From Rhodoplanes sp963724735 (GTDB taxonomy: Bacteria; Pseudomonadota; Alphaproteobacteria; Rhizobiales; Xanthobacteraceae), in NCBI GenBank assembly GCA_963724735.1, contig CAVRVX010000018.1, forward strand, positions 53,600-117,599: a stretch of 64,000 nucleotides of DNA, in the 5' to 3' direction. Below the pieces are notes generated by a model. That model had not been told where the DNA came from, searched no databases, and saw nothing but the letters and a program-made list of their open reading frames with translations. This document shows, piece by piece, positions 43,696 to 54,908 of this stretch; position 1 is the first letter of the stretch, and each line of letters starts with the position of its first letter. Both the position numbers and the translations under genes were made by a program.

Positions 43696-44184
43696 CTAAT
43701 CTTCTGTAACGGCTTCCTTGATCGGTTCGGCGACGGCGCGCTCGAGCACCAGCCGCGGGGCAAGCTTGAACTTCGTCGAATCGAAGAACTTCAGCAGCCC
43801 GTGCTCAGTCCAGTCGGCCTGCGAATGCAGCCTCCGGACGCCCTTGTCACGCATCGCCTGCGCGAGCGCCTCCATCAGCATGTGGCCGTAGCCGTGCTCT
43901 TCGCTCTCGGGATCGACGCCCATGAGGTCGAGCGCGGCCACCTCCTCATCGCGGCCGAACTCGCCCTGCCGCAAGCGCGCGAAGGCGAAGCCGACGAGCA
44001 CGCCGTCGCGCGTCACCCCAACATGGATGAAATCCTCCGGATGGCCGCGGGCGGCTTCGAGGCGCTTCTCGAAAAAGCGCCGCCGCGACCGGCCGGTATG
44101 CGCCTGATCGATTGCAATCGTGCGTTCGAGGTCATCCGGCCGCAACCGGCGCACCTTCACATTGGCGTCCTTGGGATCGCTCAT
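43696..44184 (-). CDS. GNAT-family N-acetyltransferase (second of pair)
   Basis: This 162-residue paralogue shares architecture with its neighbour: VRRLRPDDLERTIAIDQAH, DLMGVDPESEEHGYGHMLMEAL and SQADWTEHGLLKFFDS. The pyrophosphate loop (EEHGYGHML) departs from the usual Q/RxxGxG, so acetyl-CoA binding may be altered. It lies 7 bases downstream of the hemerythrin gene. Substrate unknown. Confidence 0.8.
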   Translation of the reverse strand: MSDPKDANVKVRRLRPDDLERTIAIDQAHTGRSRRRFFEKRLEAARGHPEDFIHVGVTRDGVLVGFAFARLRQGEFGRDEEVAALDLMGVDPESEEHGYGHMLMEALAQAMRDKGVRRLHSQADWTEHGLLKFFDSTKFKLAPRLVLERAVAEPIKEAVTED

Positions 44185-44190
44185 GGTTCC

Positions 44191-44691
44191 TCACCCGTTC
44201 CCGACATAGGCTTCGTAGAGTTGCGCTTCCGTCTCACCGTCCATGGACTCTTCGAGCAGCGGCAGCAGCGCCATTTCCTCCTTCTGCACATGGACGAGCA
44301 TCCGCTCGCACAGCTCCAGGCCGGTCCGGCGGAATTCCTCCCAGCTCGCGGCGTCGAACCCGCCGGTTTCGCCCGCGCGGGCGAGCGCGGCGAGCTTCTC
44401 GCCCAAGGGCCGCATGGCGGAATGCTCGTCGGTGAGATGCGCGCCGATCGCCTCGTCGCCGATCGTTTGCAGATAGGTGAAGAGATGCTGCTCCTCGAAA
44501 TCGAAATGTCGATTGACTTCCGCTTCGACCCCGCCGCTCAGCTCGCGCAGGAATTGAGCGGTGGCGGGGTCCCTGGCGTTCGGGGGGCTGCGCCGGTTGC
44601 TGGCGATGAACCGGTCCAGCCGCTCCATCAGCGCAACGGTCGCCTGATGCTCGTCATGCAGCGTTTGGCTGACCCGGTTGGAGAACATCAA
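44191..44691 (-). CDS. Hemerythrin domain protein
   Basis: The 166-residue protein has the hemerythrin diiron ligand pattern: HDEHQATVALMERL, HFDFEEQHLFTYL, HLTDEHSAM and HVQKEEMALLPLLEE supply His and Glu/Asp residues. Hemerythrins bind O2 and can sense, store or scavenge it. It is the promoter-proximal gene of an operon preceded by the conserved site B, the sequence also found near had and korA. This links oxygen handling to benzoyl-CoA metabolism. Confidence 0.85.
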   Translation of the reverse strand: MMFSNRVSQTLHDEHQATVALMERLDRFIASNRRSPPNARDPATAQFLRELSGGVEAEVNRHFDFEEQHLFTYLQTIGDEAIGAHLTDEHSAMRPLGEKLAALARAGETGGFDAASWEEFRRTGLELCERMLVHVQKEEMALLPLLEESMDGETEAQLYEAYVGNG

Positions 44692-44737
44692 CCTCCTCCC
44701 CTGTGCAGGCTGGTTCGCCGCCAGCCTGCTAAATTGT

Positions 44738-44763
44738 TATTTCGGTACCTTAATGCATATTTA
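44738..44763 (-). promoter_or_regulatory. Conserved operator candidate, site B (hemerythrin operon)
   Basis: On the minus strand it reads TAAATATGCATT, three bases, GTACCG, AAATA. It lies 47-72 bases upstream of the hemerythrin start, where a regulator would overlap or neighbour the promoter. TAAAT-ATGC-ATTAA is a near-inverted repeat. Compare sites A and C. Confidence 0.6.
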
Positions 44764-44826
44764 TCACGAGTCAAGATTTCCCGCCTTTCGCCGCTGTAAC
44801 ACTCGCCCTTCGAGAGCAATCGAGCC

Positions 44827-44874
44827 TCCCCTTTTGGGGTCACAAACACCTCCCAGGCGCAATCTACGCCTGGG
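44827..44874 (-). terminator. Terminator hairpins downstream of efp
   Basis: CCCAGGCG and CGCCTGGG (44852-44874) form a perfect 8-bp stem with a 7-base loop. About 13 bases further, CCCC-TTTT-GGGG forms a second small hairpin. They separate efp from the hemerythrin promoter. Confidence 0.55.
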
Positions 44875-44925
44875 TCCGGCGACGATGTCTGCCGGCGCGT
44901 ATTCACGCGCCGCGCGCCGCCTTCG

Positions 44926-45492
44926 TCAATCCTTGGCCCGTTCCACATACGAGCCGTCCGCGGTGGAAACGACGATTCGGGTGCCCGCCGCGATGTGCGG
45001 GGGAACGCTGGTGCGCAGGCCGTTCGACAGAACCGCCGGCTTGTACGACGAGGAGGCGGTCTGCCCCTTCACCGTCGGCTCGGTCTCGACCACTTCGAGC
45101 GTGACCCGCTGCGGCAGCTCGATGCCGACCGCAACCCCTTCATGCACGCTGAGCCTCACCTTCATCTCGGGTTGGAGGTAGACGGCCTGATCGCCGACTA
45201 CGTCCTCCGACACGCTGACCTGGTCATAGGTCTCCATGTTCATGAAATGGAAGCCGTCGCCGTCCTGGTAGAGGTACTGGAACTCGCGTTCCTCGACATG
45301 GGCGCGTTCGACCTGGTCGGTGGTCTTGTAGCGCAGCGAGGACTTTACGCCGTCGCTGAGCCGGCGCATGTCAAGCTGGGTGACCGGCGTGCCTTTGCCG
45401 GGATGAATGTTCTCAGCGCTCAGGATGACGTAGAGCTTGCCGTCGAGATCGACGATGTTGCCCTTGCGAAGGGAGCTCGCGATGACTTTCAA
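44926..45492 (-). CDS. efp: Elongation factor P
   Basis: EF-P relieves ribosome stalling at polyproline. The start is a TTG at 45492, giving LKVIASSLRKGNIV, since no ATG is in the right place; the length, 188 residues, is exactly that of the family. The modified lysine lies in ENIHPGKGTPVTQLDMRR. The C-terminal OB folds include GDGFHFMNMETYDQ and VPPHIAAGTRIVVSTADGSY. It is divergent from epmA and epmB, whose products beta-lysylate that lysine. A longer upstream frame is noise. Confidence 0.92.
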   Translation of the reverse strand: MKVIASSLRKGNIVDLDGKLYVILSAENIHPGKGTPVTQLDMRRLSDGVKSSLRYKTTDQVERAHVEEREFQYLYQDGDGFHFMNMETYDQVSVSEDVVGDQAVYLQPEMKVRLSVHEGVAVGIELPQRVTLEVVETEPTVKGQTASSSYKPAVLSNGLRTSVPPHIAAGTRIVVSTADGSYVERAKD

Positions 45493-45630
45493 GGGTGTGG
45501 TTCCTCGTTGGATGGGGGCCGGGGAGCCTGCATGCAGCGACGGGACCAGGGGCCGGCGATATCGTTCGCGAGCAACATACCGATCCTGCCGCCTCTCGCC
45601 AGTTTTTTCCCATCCGGGGGATGACGCGAG

Positions 45631-46677
45631 GTGACCGCCGCCTCGCCCTGGTGGACGCCGCATGTCTACGCCGACCGGCGGGGATTTCTGGAGGCGCGGC
45701 GCCGCATTGTCGCGCGGCTGCGCGCACGCTTCGAGGCGCTGGGCTTTGTCGAGGTGGAGACTGCGGTCTTGCAGGTCTCGCCGGGCAATGAGTTGCACCT
45801 GCACGCCTTTGCGACCGACAGCATCTCGCCTGCAGGCGTACGCGCTCCCCTCTACTTGCGGACCTCGCCGGAATTCGCGTGCAAGAAGCTTATTGCGGCC
45901 GGCGAGAAGCGTTTGTTCGAATTCGCCCGTGTATTTCGCAACCGCGAACGGGGCGCACTGCACCATCCCGAGTTCACGCTGCTCGAATGGTATCGGGCGG
46001 AGGAACCCTATGAGTCGGCGATGCAGGATTGTGCCGGGCTCATCCAGGCGGCCGCCGAAGCGTCCGGGACGCGGACGCTGTCGTTTCGCGGCGTGGATGC
46101 CGATCCGTTCGCCGAGCCCGAGACAGTCACGGTTGCGGAGGCGTTCTCGCGCCATGTCGGGATCGACCTCCTGGCGAGCCTCGGCGCGGGAGCGCCGGAC
46201 CGCGACGTCCTGGCGCGCCAAGCCCGCGATGCGGCGATTCCCTTCTCCCCGGACGACACCTGGAGCGACATATTCAGCCGCATCATGGTCGAGGTCGAAC
46301 GCCGCCTCGGGATCGGCCGCCCGACGATCCTGTACGAATATCCCGCGCCGGAAGCAGCCCTCGCGCGGACAAAGCCCGGCGACCCGCGCGTGGCGGAGCG
46401 CTTCGAGCTGTTCGCTTGCGGAGTAGAGCTCGCCAATGGATTCGGCGAGCTCACAAACCCGACCGAACAGCGCCGGCGCTTTTCGGCGGCGATGGCGGAA
46501 AAGGAGCGTCGCTATGGCGAGCGCTATCCGCTTGACGAAGAGTTCCTGGCGGCGCTCGCGACGATGCCGCAGGCAAGCGGCTGCGCGCTCGGGCTCGATC
46601 GCCTTATCATGCTCGCAACCGGCGCGACGCGCGTTGAACAGGTGCTATGGATGCCGCTGCCGGACGCCGAGTGTTGA
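45631..46677 (+). CDS. epmA: EF-P beta-lysine ligase EpmA
   Basis: EpmA is a class II lysyl-tRNA synthetase-like enzyme that attaches (R)-beta-lysine to EF-P. It lacks an anticodon-binding domain. Class II motif 2 is RVFRNRERGALHHPEFTLLE, and motif 3 is CGVELANGFGEL with SGCALGLDRLIM at the end. The start is a GTG. The 138 bases between it and efp must hold both promoters. Confidence 0.92.
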   Translation: MTAASPWWTPHVYADRRGFLEARRRIVARLRARFEALGFVEVETAVLQVSPGNELHLHAFATDSISPAGVRAPLYLRTSPEFACKKLIAAGEKRLFEFARVFRNRERGALHHPEFTLLEWYRAEEPYESAMQDCAGLIQAAAEASGTRTLSFRGVDADPFAEPETVTVAEAFSRHVGIDLLASLGAGAPDRDVLARQARDAAIPFSPDDTWSDIFSRIMVEVERRLGIGRPTILYEYPAPEAALARTKPGDPRVAERFELFACGVELANGFGELTNPTEQRRRFSAAMAEKERRYGERYPLDEEFLAALATMPQASGCALGLDRLIMLATGATRVEQVLWMPLPDAEC

Positions 46678-46739
46678 ACCGGCGGGCTCTTGCCGCCAGT
46701 GGAACCGAGAGGTCATTCTTGCGCAGCGCTGCGAAAGCC

Positions 46740-47789
46740 ATGCACAGCATTGAGAAGCTGCATTCCGCCGGTCTCGTGCGGACGGCGGACCTCGCCGCGC
46801 TCAAGGCGGTCGCCGCGCGCTATGCCGTGGCGATCACGCCGGCCATTGCGGCCCTGATTGATCCTTCCGACCCGAACGACCCGATTGCGCGCCAGTTCGT
46901 GCCGGACCCCGCGGAACTCGCGACAAGCGCGGCCGAACGCACCGATCCGATCGGCGACGACGCCCATAGTCCCGTCGAGGGGATCGTCCATCGCTATCCC
47001 GACCGCGTGCTTCTGAAGCTCGTCCACATTTGCCCGGTCTATTGCCGTTTCTGCTTTCGCCGCGCGATGGTCGGCCCGCGCGGCCGCCCGAGCCTTACCC
47101 GCGAACAGCTCGACGCCGCCTTGGCCTATGTCCGGGGACATCCCGAGATCTGGGAAGTCATTCTTACCGGCGGCGATCCGCTCATCTTGTCGGCGCGAAA
47201 GCTGCGCGAGGTGCTTTCCGCGCTTGCGGGCATCGATCATGTCAGGATCGTCCGCATCCACACGCGCATCCCGGTGGCGTCGCCCGAGCGCATCACAGCC
47301 GAACTCGTTCGGACGCTGAGAGCCGCGGGCCGGCCGGTCTTCGTCGTGCTGCACGCCAACCACCCGCGCGAACTGACGGCCGCCGCTCGATCGGCGTCCG
47401 CCCGCTTGATCGATGCGGGTATCCCGATGCTCTCTCAGTCGGTGTTGTTAAAGGGCGTGAACGACGATCCGGACACGCTCGGAGCGCTGATGCGCGCCTT
47501 CGTCGAGATGCGGATCAAGCCTTACTACCTCCATCATGCCGACCTCGCGCCGGGCACCGCGCATCTGCGGACCGGGATCGCGGAGGGCCAAGCGCTGATG
47601 CGCAGCTTGCGCGCCCGTTTTTCCGGCCTGTGCCAGCCGGTTTACGTGCTCGATGTCCCGGGCGGCGCGGGCAAGGTTCCGGTCGGGCCGAGCTATCTTG
47701 CGCCAGATCGCGCTGACGGCGAAGCCTCCCCTTACCGCGTCGACGACCTGGAGGGCCGTCCGCATGCCTATCCTCCAAGCGAGCCGTGA
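46740..47789 (+). CDS. epmB: EF-P beta-lysylation radical SAM enzyme EpmB
   Basis: EpmB isomerises (S)-alpha-lysine to (R)-beta-lysine for EpmA, using a radical SAM cluster bound by CPVYCRFCF. PLP binding and family features follow: VILTGGDPLILSARKL, RIVRIHTRIPVASPERI and KPYYLHHADLAPGTAHLR. The ATG at 46740 is given; a TTG at 46674 overlapping the epmA stop would add 22 residues and is possible. It forms one operon with epmA. Confidence 0.9.
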   Translation: MHSIEKLHSAGLVRTADLAALKAVAARYAVAITPAIAALIDPSDPNDPIARQFVPDPAELATSAAERTDPIGDDAHSPVEGIVHRYPDRVLLKLVHICPVYCRFCFRRAMVGPRGRPSLTREQLDAALAYVRGHPEIWEVILTGGDPLILSARKLREVLSALAGIDHVRIVRIHTRIPVASPERITAELVRTLRAAGRPVFVVLHANHPRELTAAARSASARLIDAGIPMLSQSVLLKGVNDDPDTLGALMRAFVEMRIKPYYLHHADLAPGTAHLRTGIAEGQALMRSLRARFSGLCQPVYVLDVPGGAGKVPVGPSYLAPDRADGEASPYRVDDLEGRPHAYPPSEP

Positions 47790-47830
47790 TTGCCCTGATC
47801 GCCGCATTCTCTCTATAAGCTTGATTTAAG

Positions 47831-47857
47831 GTTAAGCCCGCGTTTTTACGGGTTAAC
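47831..47857 (+). terminator. Terminator-like hairpin after epmB
   Basis: GTTAA-GCCCG pairs with CGGG-TTAAC around CGTTTTTA, 41 bases after the epmB stop. The T-rich loop rather than a tail makes it moderate evidence. Confidence 0.4.
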
Positions 47858-47976
47858 TTTCATCTTATCGCGGAAATGCGAACAGGACGCTCGCGGCGGG
47901 GTCGAACCTCTCCGCAAAAAAGCCGTTGTATGAAGCCTTAATCAGTTCAACTGCGCCCGGTGGCTGGCCCTCTCCC

Positions 47977-50918
<2,942 letters not shown>

Positions 50919-50919
<1 letters not shown>

Positions 50920-51967
50920 TGACTTTTGCCCGGCCGACTCGATCTTTGGCGGCGGCCATGATCGCGCTCCTGCCCTTGTTCGCGCCGCCGGCAATGGCGG
51001 GGGAATTCCGGCTGGAGGAGATGACCTCGGTAGCCGATCTGCCGCTCGACAAGCTCAAGCCGGACACGATCGCCTTCAGCGACTACCGCAACGACAAGAT
51101 TACCGACCCAAAAAGCGGGCTTGTCCGTTTTATCGATTGGGCGAAGGCGCGGCCGTTGCAGAAACAGCTGCTCAGCCTCTATCCGGCCTATGACGAGCCG
51201 GCGATCACCGCGACCACCGGCGGCGTCGCCAAGACGGTGAAACGGCGCTTGCACGTCTATGTCGCCGAGGCGCGGTTCGAGATCGCGCGCGCGCCCAGCG
51301 CGGTCGATCTCACCCGCTATGTCAGCCTGCCCTTCCTCGAACGGATGGACCCGGCCATCAAGCATCATCTCATCAGCGCCGACGACGTCACGCCGAACAA
51401 GGATTTGCAACTCGCCAACAAGAACCCGAACCGCCGCTGGTGCGAAGGCGCAGTCACGACCATCTGCATCAAGTCGCGTTATCAATTCGAAGGAAAGCTG
51501 CCGACCGCGATTTCCCTGGTCAACAAGCTGCGCGAGACCGGCAAACAGATTGCCGACTTCATCGAGTTCGAAAGCGAAATGCGGACCATCCCCGCGCGGC
51601 GGCGATCGACCAGGCCGACCTTGCCCGATTGACCGGCATCGATGCGCCGGTCACCGCGGCGCTGGAGCAGAACATCGTTCACGTCAATCAAGTCATGCAG
51701 TTCGGCAAGTTTCTCGTCGTCCTGCAGCCGAAACCATCCGACCCGAGCCATACCGTCGTGACCGCATTCGTCGCCCTCGCGGTGGACTCCGATCTGTTCG
51801 AAAAGCGCAAGGAGTTCGAGAGCGTCCCGGTGCTGCGCAACCTGGTGCCGGCGCAGATCGTTGCGGGCAACAGCTCTTTCAATACCGGGAGTTCGATCAG
51901 CGCCGGACTGCCCGTCTATGCGCGCAATCGGATCAAGGCGATGGCCGAGATTCTCAGCCGCGAGTAA
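50919..51967 (+). CDS. Hypothetical secreted protein, frameshifted
   Basis: A GTG at 50919, overlapping the previous stop codon, gives a clear signal peptide (FARPTRSLAAAMIALLPLFA, cut near AMA). The first frame ends after FIEFESEMRTIP; the second resumes with AAIDQADLARLTGIDAPV and ends KAMAEILSRE. The join is at a C run, 51590-51593, and one missing C restores a protein of about 349 residues. The family is not recognised. It is downstream of the PBP and may be envelope-related. Confidence 0.6.
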
Positions 51968-52115
51968 CTTCGGAGGCACAACTGTTTGAATGCGCCAGGC
52001 CGGACGACGGCGGTTGTCCAGGCCCGACCTCGTCTCTAAATCAGGGACGGGAGGTTCCAGGCCCTGTCGAGCCCGGCGTCGCCCGACCGCCGCCGGAGCT
52101 GCGCGGAGTTGCCGA

Positions 52116-53093
52116 ATGTCATCGTTGAGCGACTGGAGAGTGCCGCCCTCGGTCCGCCCAAAGCCGGCCGACTATGACTACGATCTCGAGGCGGCGCTAT
52201 CGTCGGTCGTTGCCCTTCGCGCGGAGGTTCCGTCCGATGCCTTCACCGCCGGTGCGCTCGGGACCGAACGCGCAGGCAACGGCGTGGTCATTCGCGCGAG
52301 CGGCCTGGTGCTGACCATCGGCTATCTGATCACCGAAGCGGAAACGGTTTGGCTGCAGACCGCCAACGGGCGCACGACGCCAGGCCATGCGCTCGCCTAC
52401 GACCACGAGACCGGCTTCGGCCTTGTGCAGGCGCTCGGCGCGCTCGACGTGCCGCCGCTTCCGCTCGGACGGTCCGGCGAGGCGTCGGTCGGGGAATACG
52501 TCGTCGTCGCCGGCGCTGGCGGCCGGCAACGGTCGGTCGCAGCCCGGATCGTCGCCAAACAGGAATTCGCCGGCTATTGGGAATATGTCCTCGACGACGC
52601 CATCTTCACGGCGCCGGCCCATCCCCACTGGGGCGGCGCGGCGCTGATCGGTCCCAAGGGCGATCTTCTCGGCATCGGCTCGCTGCAACTCGAGCAGCGG
52701 CGCGAACCGGACATCGTCCAGCACATCAACATGATCGTGCCGATCGATGTTCTGAAGCCCGCTCTCGAGGATCTCCTCACCCTCGGACGGCCCAATCGAC
52801 CGCCGCGTCCCTGGCTCGGGCTTTACGCCGCCGAGATCGAGGACAAGGTCGCCATTGTCGGGCTCGCCAAAGGGGGGCCGGCGCAACAGGCCGACTTGCG
52901 CCAGGGCGACATCATTCTCGCGGCCGGCGGCGTCGCCGTCACAACGCTGCTCGCCCTCTTTCGCAGGATGTGGTCGCTTGGCGCTGCGGGCGTCGCGGTG
53001 CCCCTGACCGTGCTGCGCGACGGCGAGACGTTCGAGCTGCGCGTCGTCTCCGGAGATCGCAACAGCTATCTCAAGAAGCCACGCCTGCATTGA
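52116..53093 (+). CDS. DegP-like serine-protease/PDZ protein, probably inactive
   Basis: The 325-residue protein has the S1C fold followed by a PDZ domain (KGGPAQQADLRQGDIILAAGG). The usual catalytic His in TNAHVV is replaced (GLVLTIGYLITEAE), and the GNSGGPL serine is replaced (HPHWGGAALIGPKG). The Asp position (AYDHETGFGLVQ) may remain. It is thus a likely pseudoprotease with a binding or chaperone role. There is no obvious signal peptide. The ATG at 52116 gives a sensible N-terminus; a frame from 51990 starts with Arg-rich noise. Confidence 0.75.
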   Translation: MSSLSDWRVPPSVRPKPADYDYDLEAALSSVVALRAEVPSDAFTAGALGTERAGNGVVIRASGLVLTIGYLITEAETVWLQTANGRTTPGHALAYDHETGFGLVQALGALDVPPLPLGRSGEASVGEYVVVAGAGGRQRSVAARIVAKQEFAGYWEYVLDDAIFTAPAHPHWGGAALIGPKGDLLGIGSLQLEQRREPDIVQHINMIVPIDVLKPALEDLLTLGRPNRPPRPWLGLYAAEIEDKVAIVGLAKGGPAQQADLRQGDIILAAGGVAVTTLLALFRRMWSLGAAGVAVPLTVLRDGETFELRVVSGDRNSYLKKPRLH

Positions 53094-53139
53094 TCGATCG
53101 GGCAGCCGAGCCCACTCGGCATGCCCCCGATCGCAAAGC

Positions 53140-53889
53140 CTATCCCGCAAAGGTGAGCCCGCCGCTCACGCTCAGCACCTGCGCGGTGATGTAGTCGGAG
53201 CGCGAACTCGCAAAAAACAGGATCGCGTCGGCAATCTCGCGCGGCTCGGCAAACCGCTTGAACGGGATCGCCTTGAGAAACGCCTCCAGCATCTTGTCCG
53301 GCCGCGACCGCAGCATCGGCGTGTCGGTCGGTCCCGGGCACACGCAGTTGACGCAGATCGAATGCCGCGCCACCTCCCGCGCCAGCGACTTGGTGAACGC
53401 AATCACCCCGCCCTTCGCCGCCGCATAGGCCGTCTCCCCCGAACTCCCAACCCTTCCCGCGTCGCTCGCCACATTGACGATCTTGCCCTTCCCCGCCGCA
53501 ATCAGCCCCGGCAAAACCGCCTGCGTCAGATGCAGCGTCCCCCCCAAATTGATCGCCACAACCTGGTCAATATACCCCGGCTTGTTGTGGGCGAACGCCT
53601 CCACCAGGCTGTAGCCCGCCGCATTCACCAGAATGTCCAGCCGCGGATGCTGCCGCAAAACCTGCGCCGCGCACGCCCGGATCGACGCCGACGAGGCAAG
53701 GTCGACCGCCACGAACTCCGCCGCATGCCCCGCCGCAACCGCCTCCTGCGCCGTCGCAGCCCCCCGCTCCGCGTCAATGTCCGCCCCGATCACCCGCGCC
53801 CCCGCCTGCGCAAACGCCAGCATCGTCGCCTTGCCAATCCCCGACGCACACCCCGTGATCAGCGCCACCTTCCCCTCAACCCTCATCAA
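53140..53889 (-). CDS. BadH-like short-chain dehydrogenase
   Basis: The 249-residue SDR binds NAD(P) through TGCASGIGKA and has the active-site Ser, Tyr and Lys in NVASDAGRVGSSGETAYAAAKGG. VNCVCPGPTDTPML and a C-terminal AQVLSVSGGLTFAG are close to Rhodopseudomonas BadH, the 2-hydroxycyclohexanecarboxyl-CoA dehydrogenase as I recall it. It is the last gene of an acyl-CoA dehydrogenase/hydratase/SDR operon. It uses GGG glycine codons more than its neighbours, a sign of different origin. Exact substrate is uncertain. Confidence 0.78.
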   Translation of the reverse strand: MMRVEGKVALITGCASGIGKATMLAFAQAGARVIGADIDAERGAATAQEAVAAGHAAEFVAVDLASSASIRACAAQVLRQHPRLDILVNAAGYSLVEAFAHNKPGYIDQVVAINLGGTLHLTQAVLPGLIAAGKGKIVNVASDAGRVGSSGETAYAAAKGGVIAFTKSLAREVARHSICVNCVCPGPTDTPMLRSRPDKMLEAFLKAIPFKRFAEPREIADAILFFASSRSDYITAQVLSVSGGLTFAG

Positions 53890-53917
53890 TCCCCTCCCTG
53901 CTTCTCAAACTTGCGCA

Positions 53918-54688
53918 TCAGCGGGCCGCGCCCAATAGGCCGGCGAGAAATGCTTCCACGCAGTCTTGCGTCTCTTTGTTGGTCAAGAGCCGCCGCGTCA
54001 CTTCGAGCTCGTCGGTGAAGCCGCCACGGCCGCCTTCGCGCGTCGCGGCCATGCAGGCCTTGCAGCCGACGAGCGCGGCGACCGGCAGCGCCGCGACGCG
54101 CCGCGCGATCTCGAGCGTGCGCTCGGCAAGCTCGGCGCGCGGGAAAGCCCATTGCACCACGCCGAATTCCTGCGCGCGCGCGCCATCGAGGACTTCCGCG
54201 CCGAGGATGAGCCGCGCCGCGATCGAGGGGCCGCACAGGCGGGTGAGCCGCTGCGTTCCGCCCGCGGCGGGGATCAGGCCGAGTCGAGCCTCGGGCAGAC
54301 CGATCTTCGCCTCGGCGGCGGCGACCCGAAGATCGCAGGACAGCGCCAGCTCAAGTCCGCCGCCCATCGCCGCGCCGCCGATCTCCGCTAAAGTGACGCG
54401 GTCGAGCCGCTCGATGCGCGCATAGAGCCGCTGAATGTTCGCCACATAGGCGTACATCCGGTCTGGCCCATCCGCCATTTTCATGTAGTCGCGCACCTCC
54501 TTGAGATCAGCGCCGGCGCAGAACACCTTCTGGTCGGACCGCAGATGCAGCACCTTCCAGTCGGCGCGGGCAGCGAGCGCGTCGAGCTCGCCGTCGAACC
54601 GACGCAGCCACTCCTCGCTGATCGCGTTCACCGGCGCTCGGCTGAGCGTCAGCGTCGCAACGCCTTGCGCGATATCGAGCCTGAACAT
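53918..54688 (-). CDS. Enoyl-CoA hydratase/isomerase
   Basis: The 256-residue crotonase has the oxyanion-hole segments VFCAGADLKEVRDY and IGGAAMGGGLELALSC, and the catalytic Glu region KIGLPEARLGLIPAAGGTQRL. It would hydrate an alpha,beta-unsaturated acyl-CoA in beta-oxidation or in a cyclohexanecarboxylate-type route (BadK-like by position). It lies 28 bases before the SDR gene. The substrate cannot be read. The 220 bases between it and the acyl-CoA dehydrogenase gene (54689-54908) hold no gene; the direct repeat GCGAAATCGTGCGCG there is simple. Confidence 0.8.
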   Translation of the reverse strand: MFRLDIAQGVATLTLSRAPVNAISEEWLRRFDGELDALAARADWKVLHLRSDQKVFCAGADLKEVRDYMKMADGPDRMYAYVANIQRLYARIERLDRVTLAEIGGAAMGGGLELALSCDLRVAAAEAKIGLPEARLGLIPAAGGTQRLTRLCGPSIAARLILGAEVLDGARAQEFGVVQWAFPRAELAERTLEIARRVAALPVAALVGCKACMAATREGGRGGFTDELEVTRRLLTNKETQDCVEAFLAGLLGAAR

Positions 54689-54908
54689 CCCCTCTTCCCT
54701 CCTTGCCGCCGCGCGCCCGGGCGAGCGCCCGGCTGAATGTCGTTCGGTCTCCTAGGTCTTCGACGCGCCGCCCCGCTCGATGCGCTCGATGTCGCAATCG
54801 GCGATGGGCGCTACGGCGTCGGGTCGCGTCCGCGCGTGAAATCGTGCGCGCGCGAAATCGTGCGCGGCCGCCTGATCCTGTTCCGTTCCTCGTTGAGCAA
54901 CACGTGGT

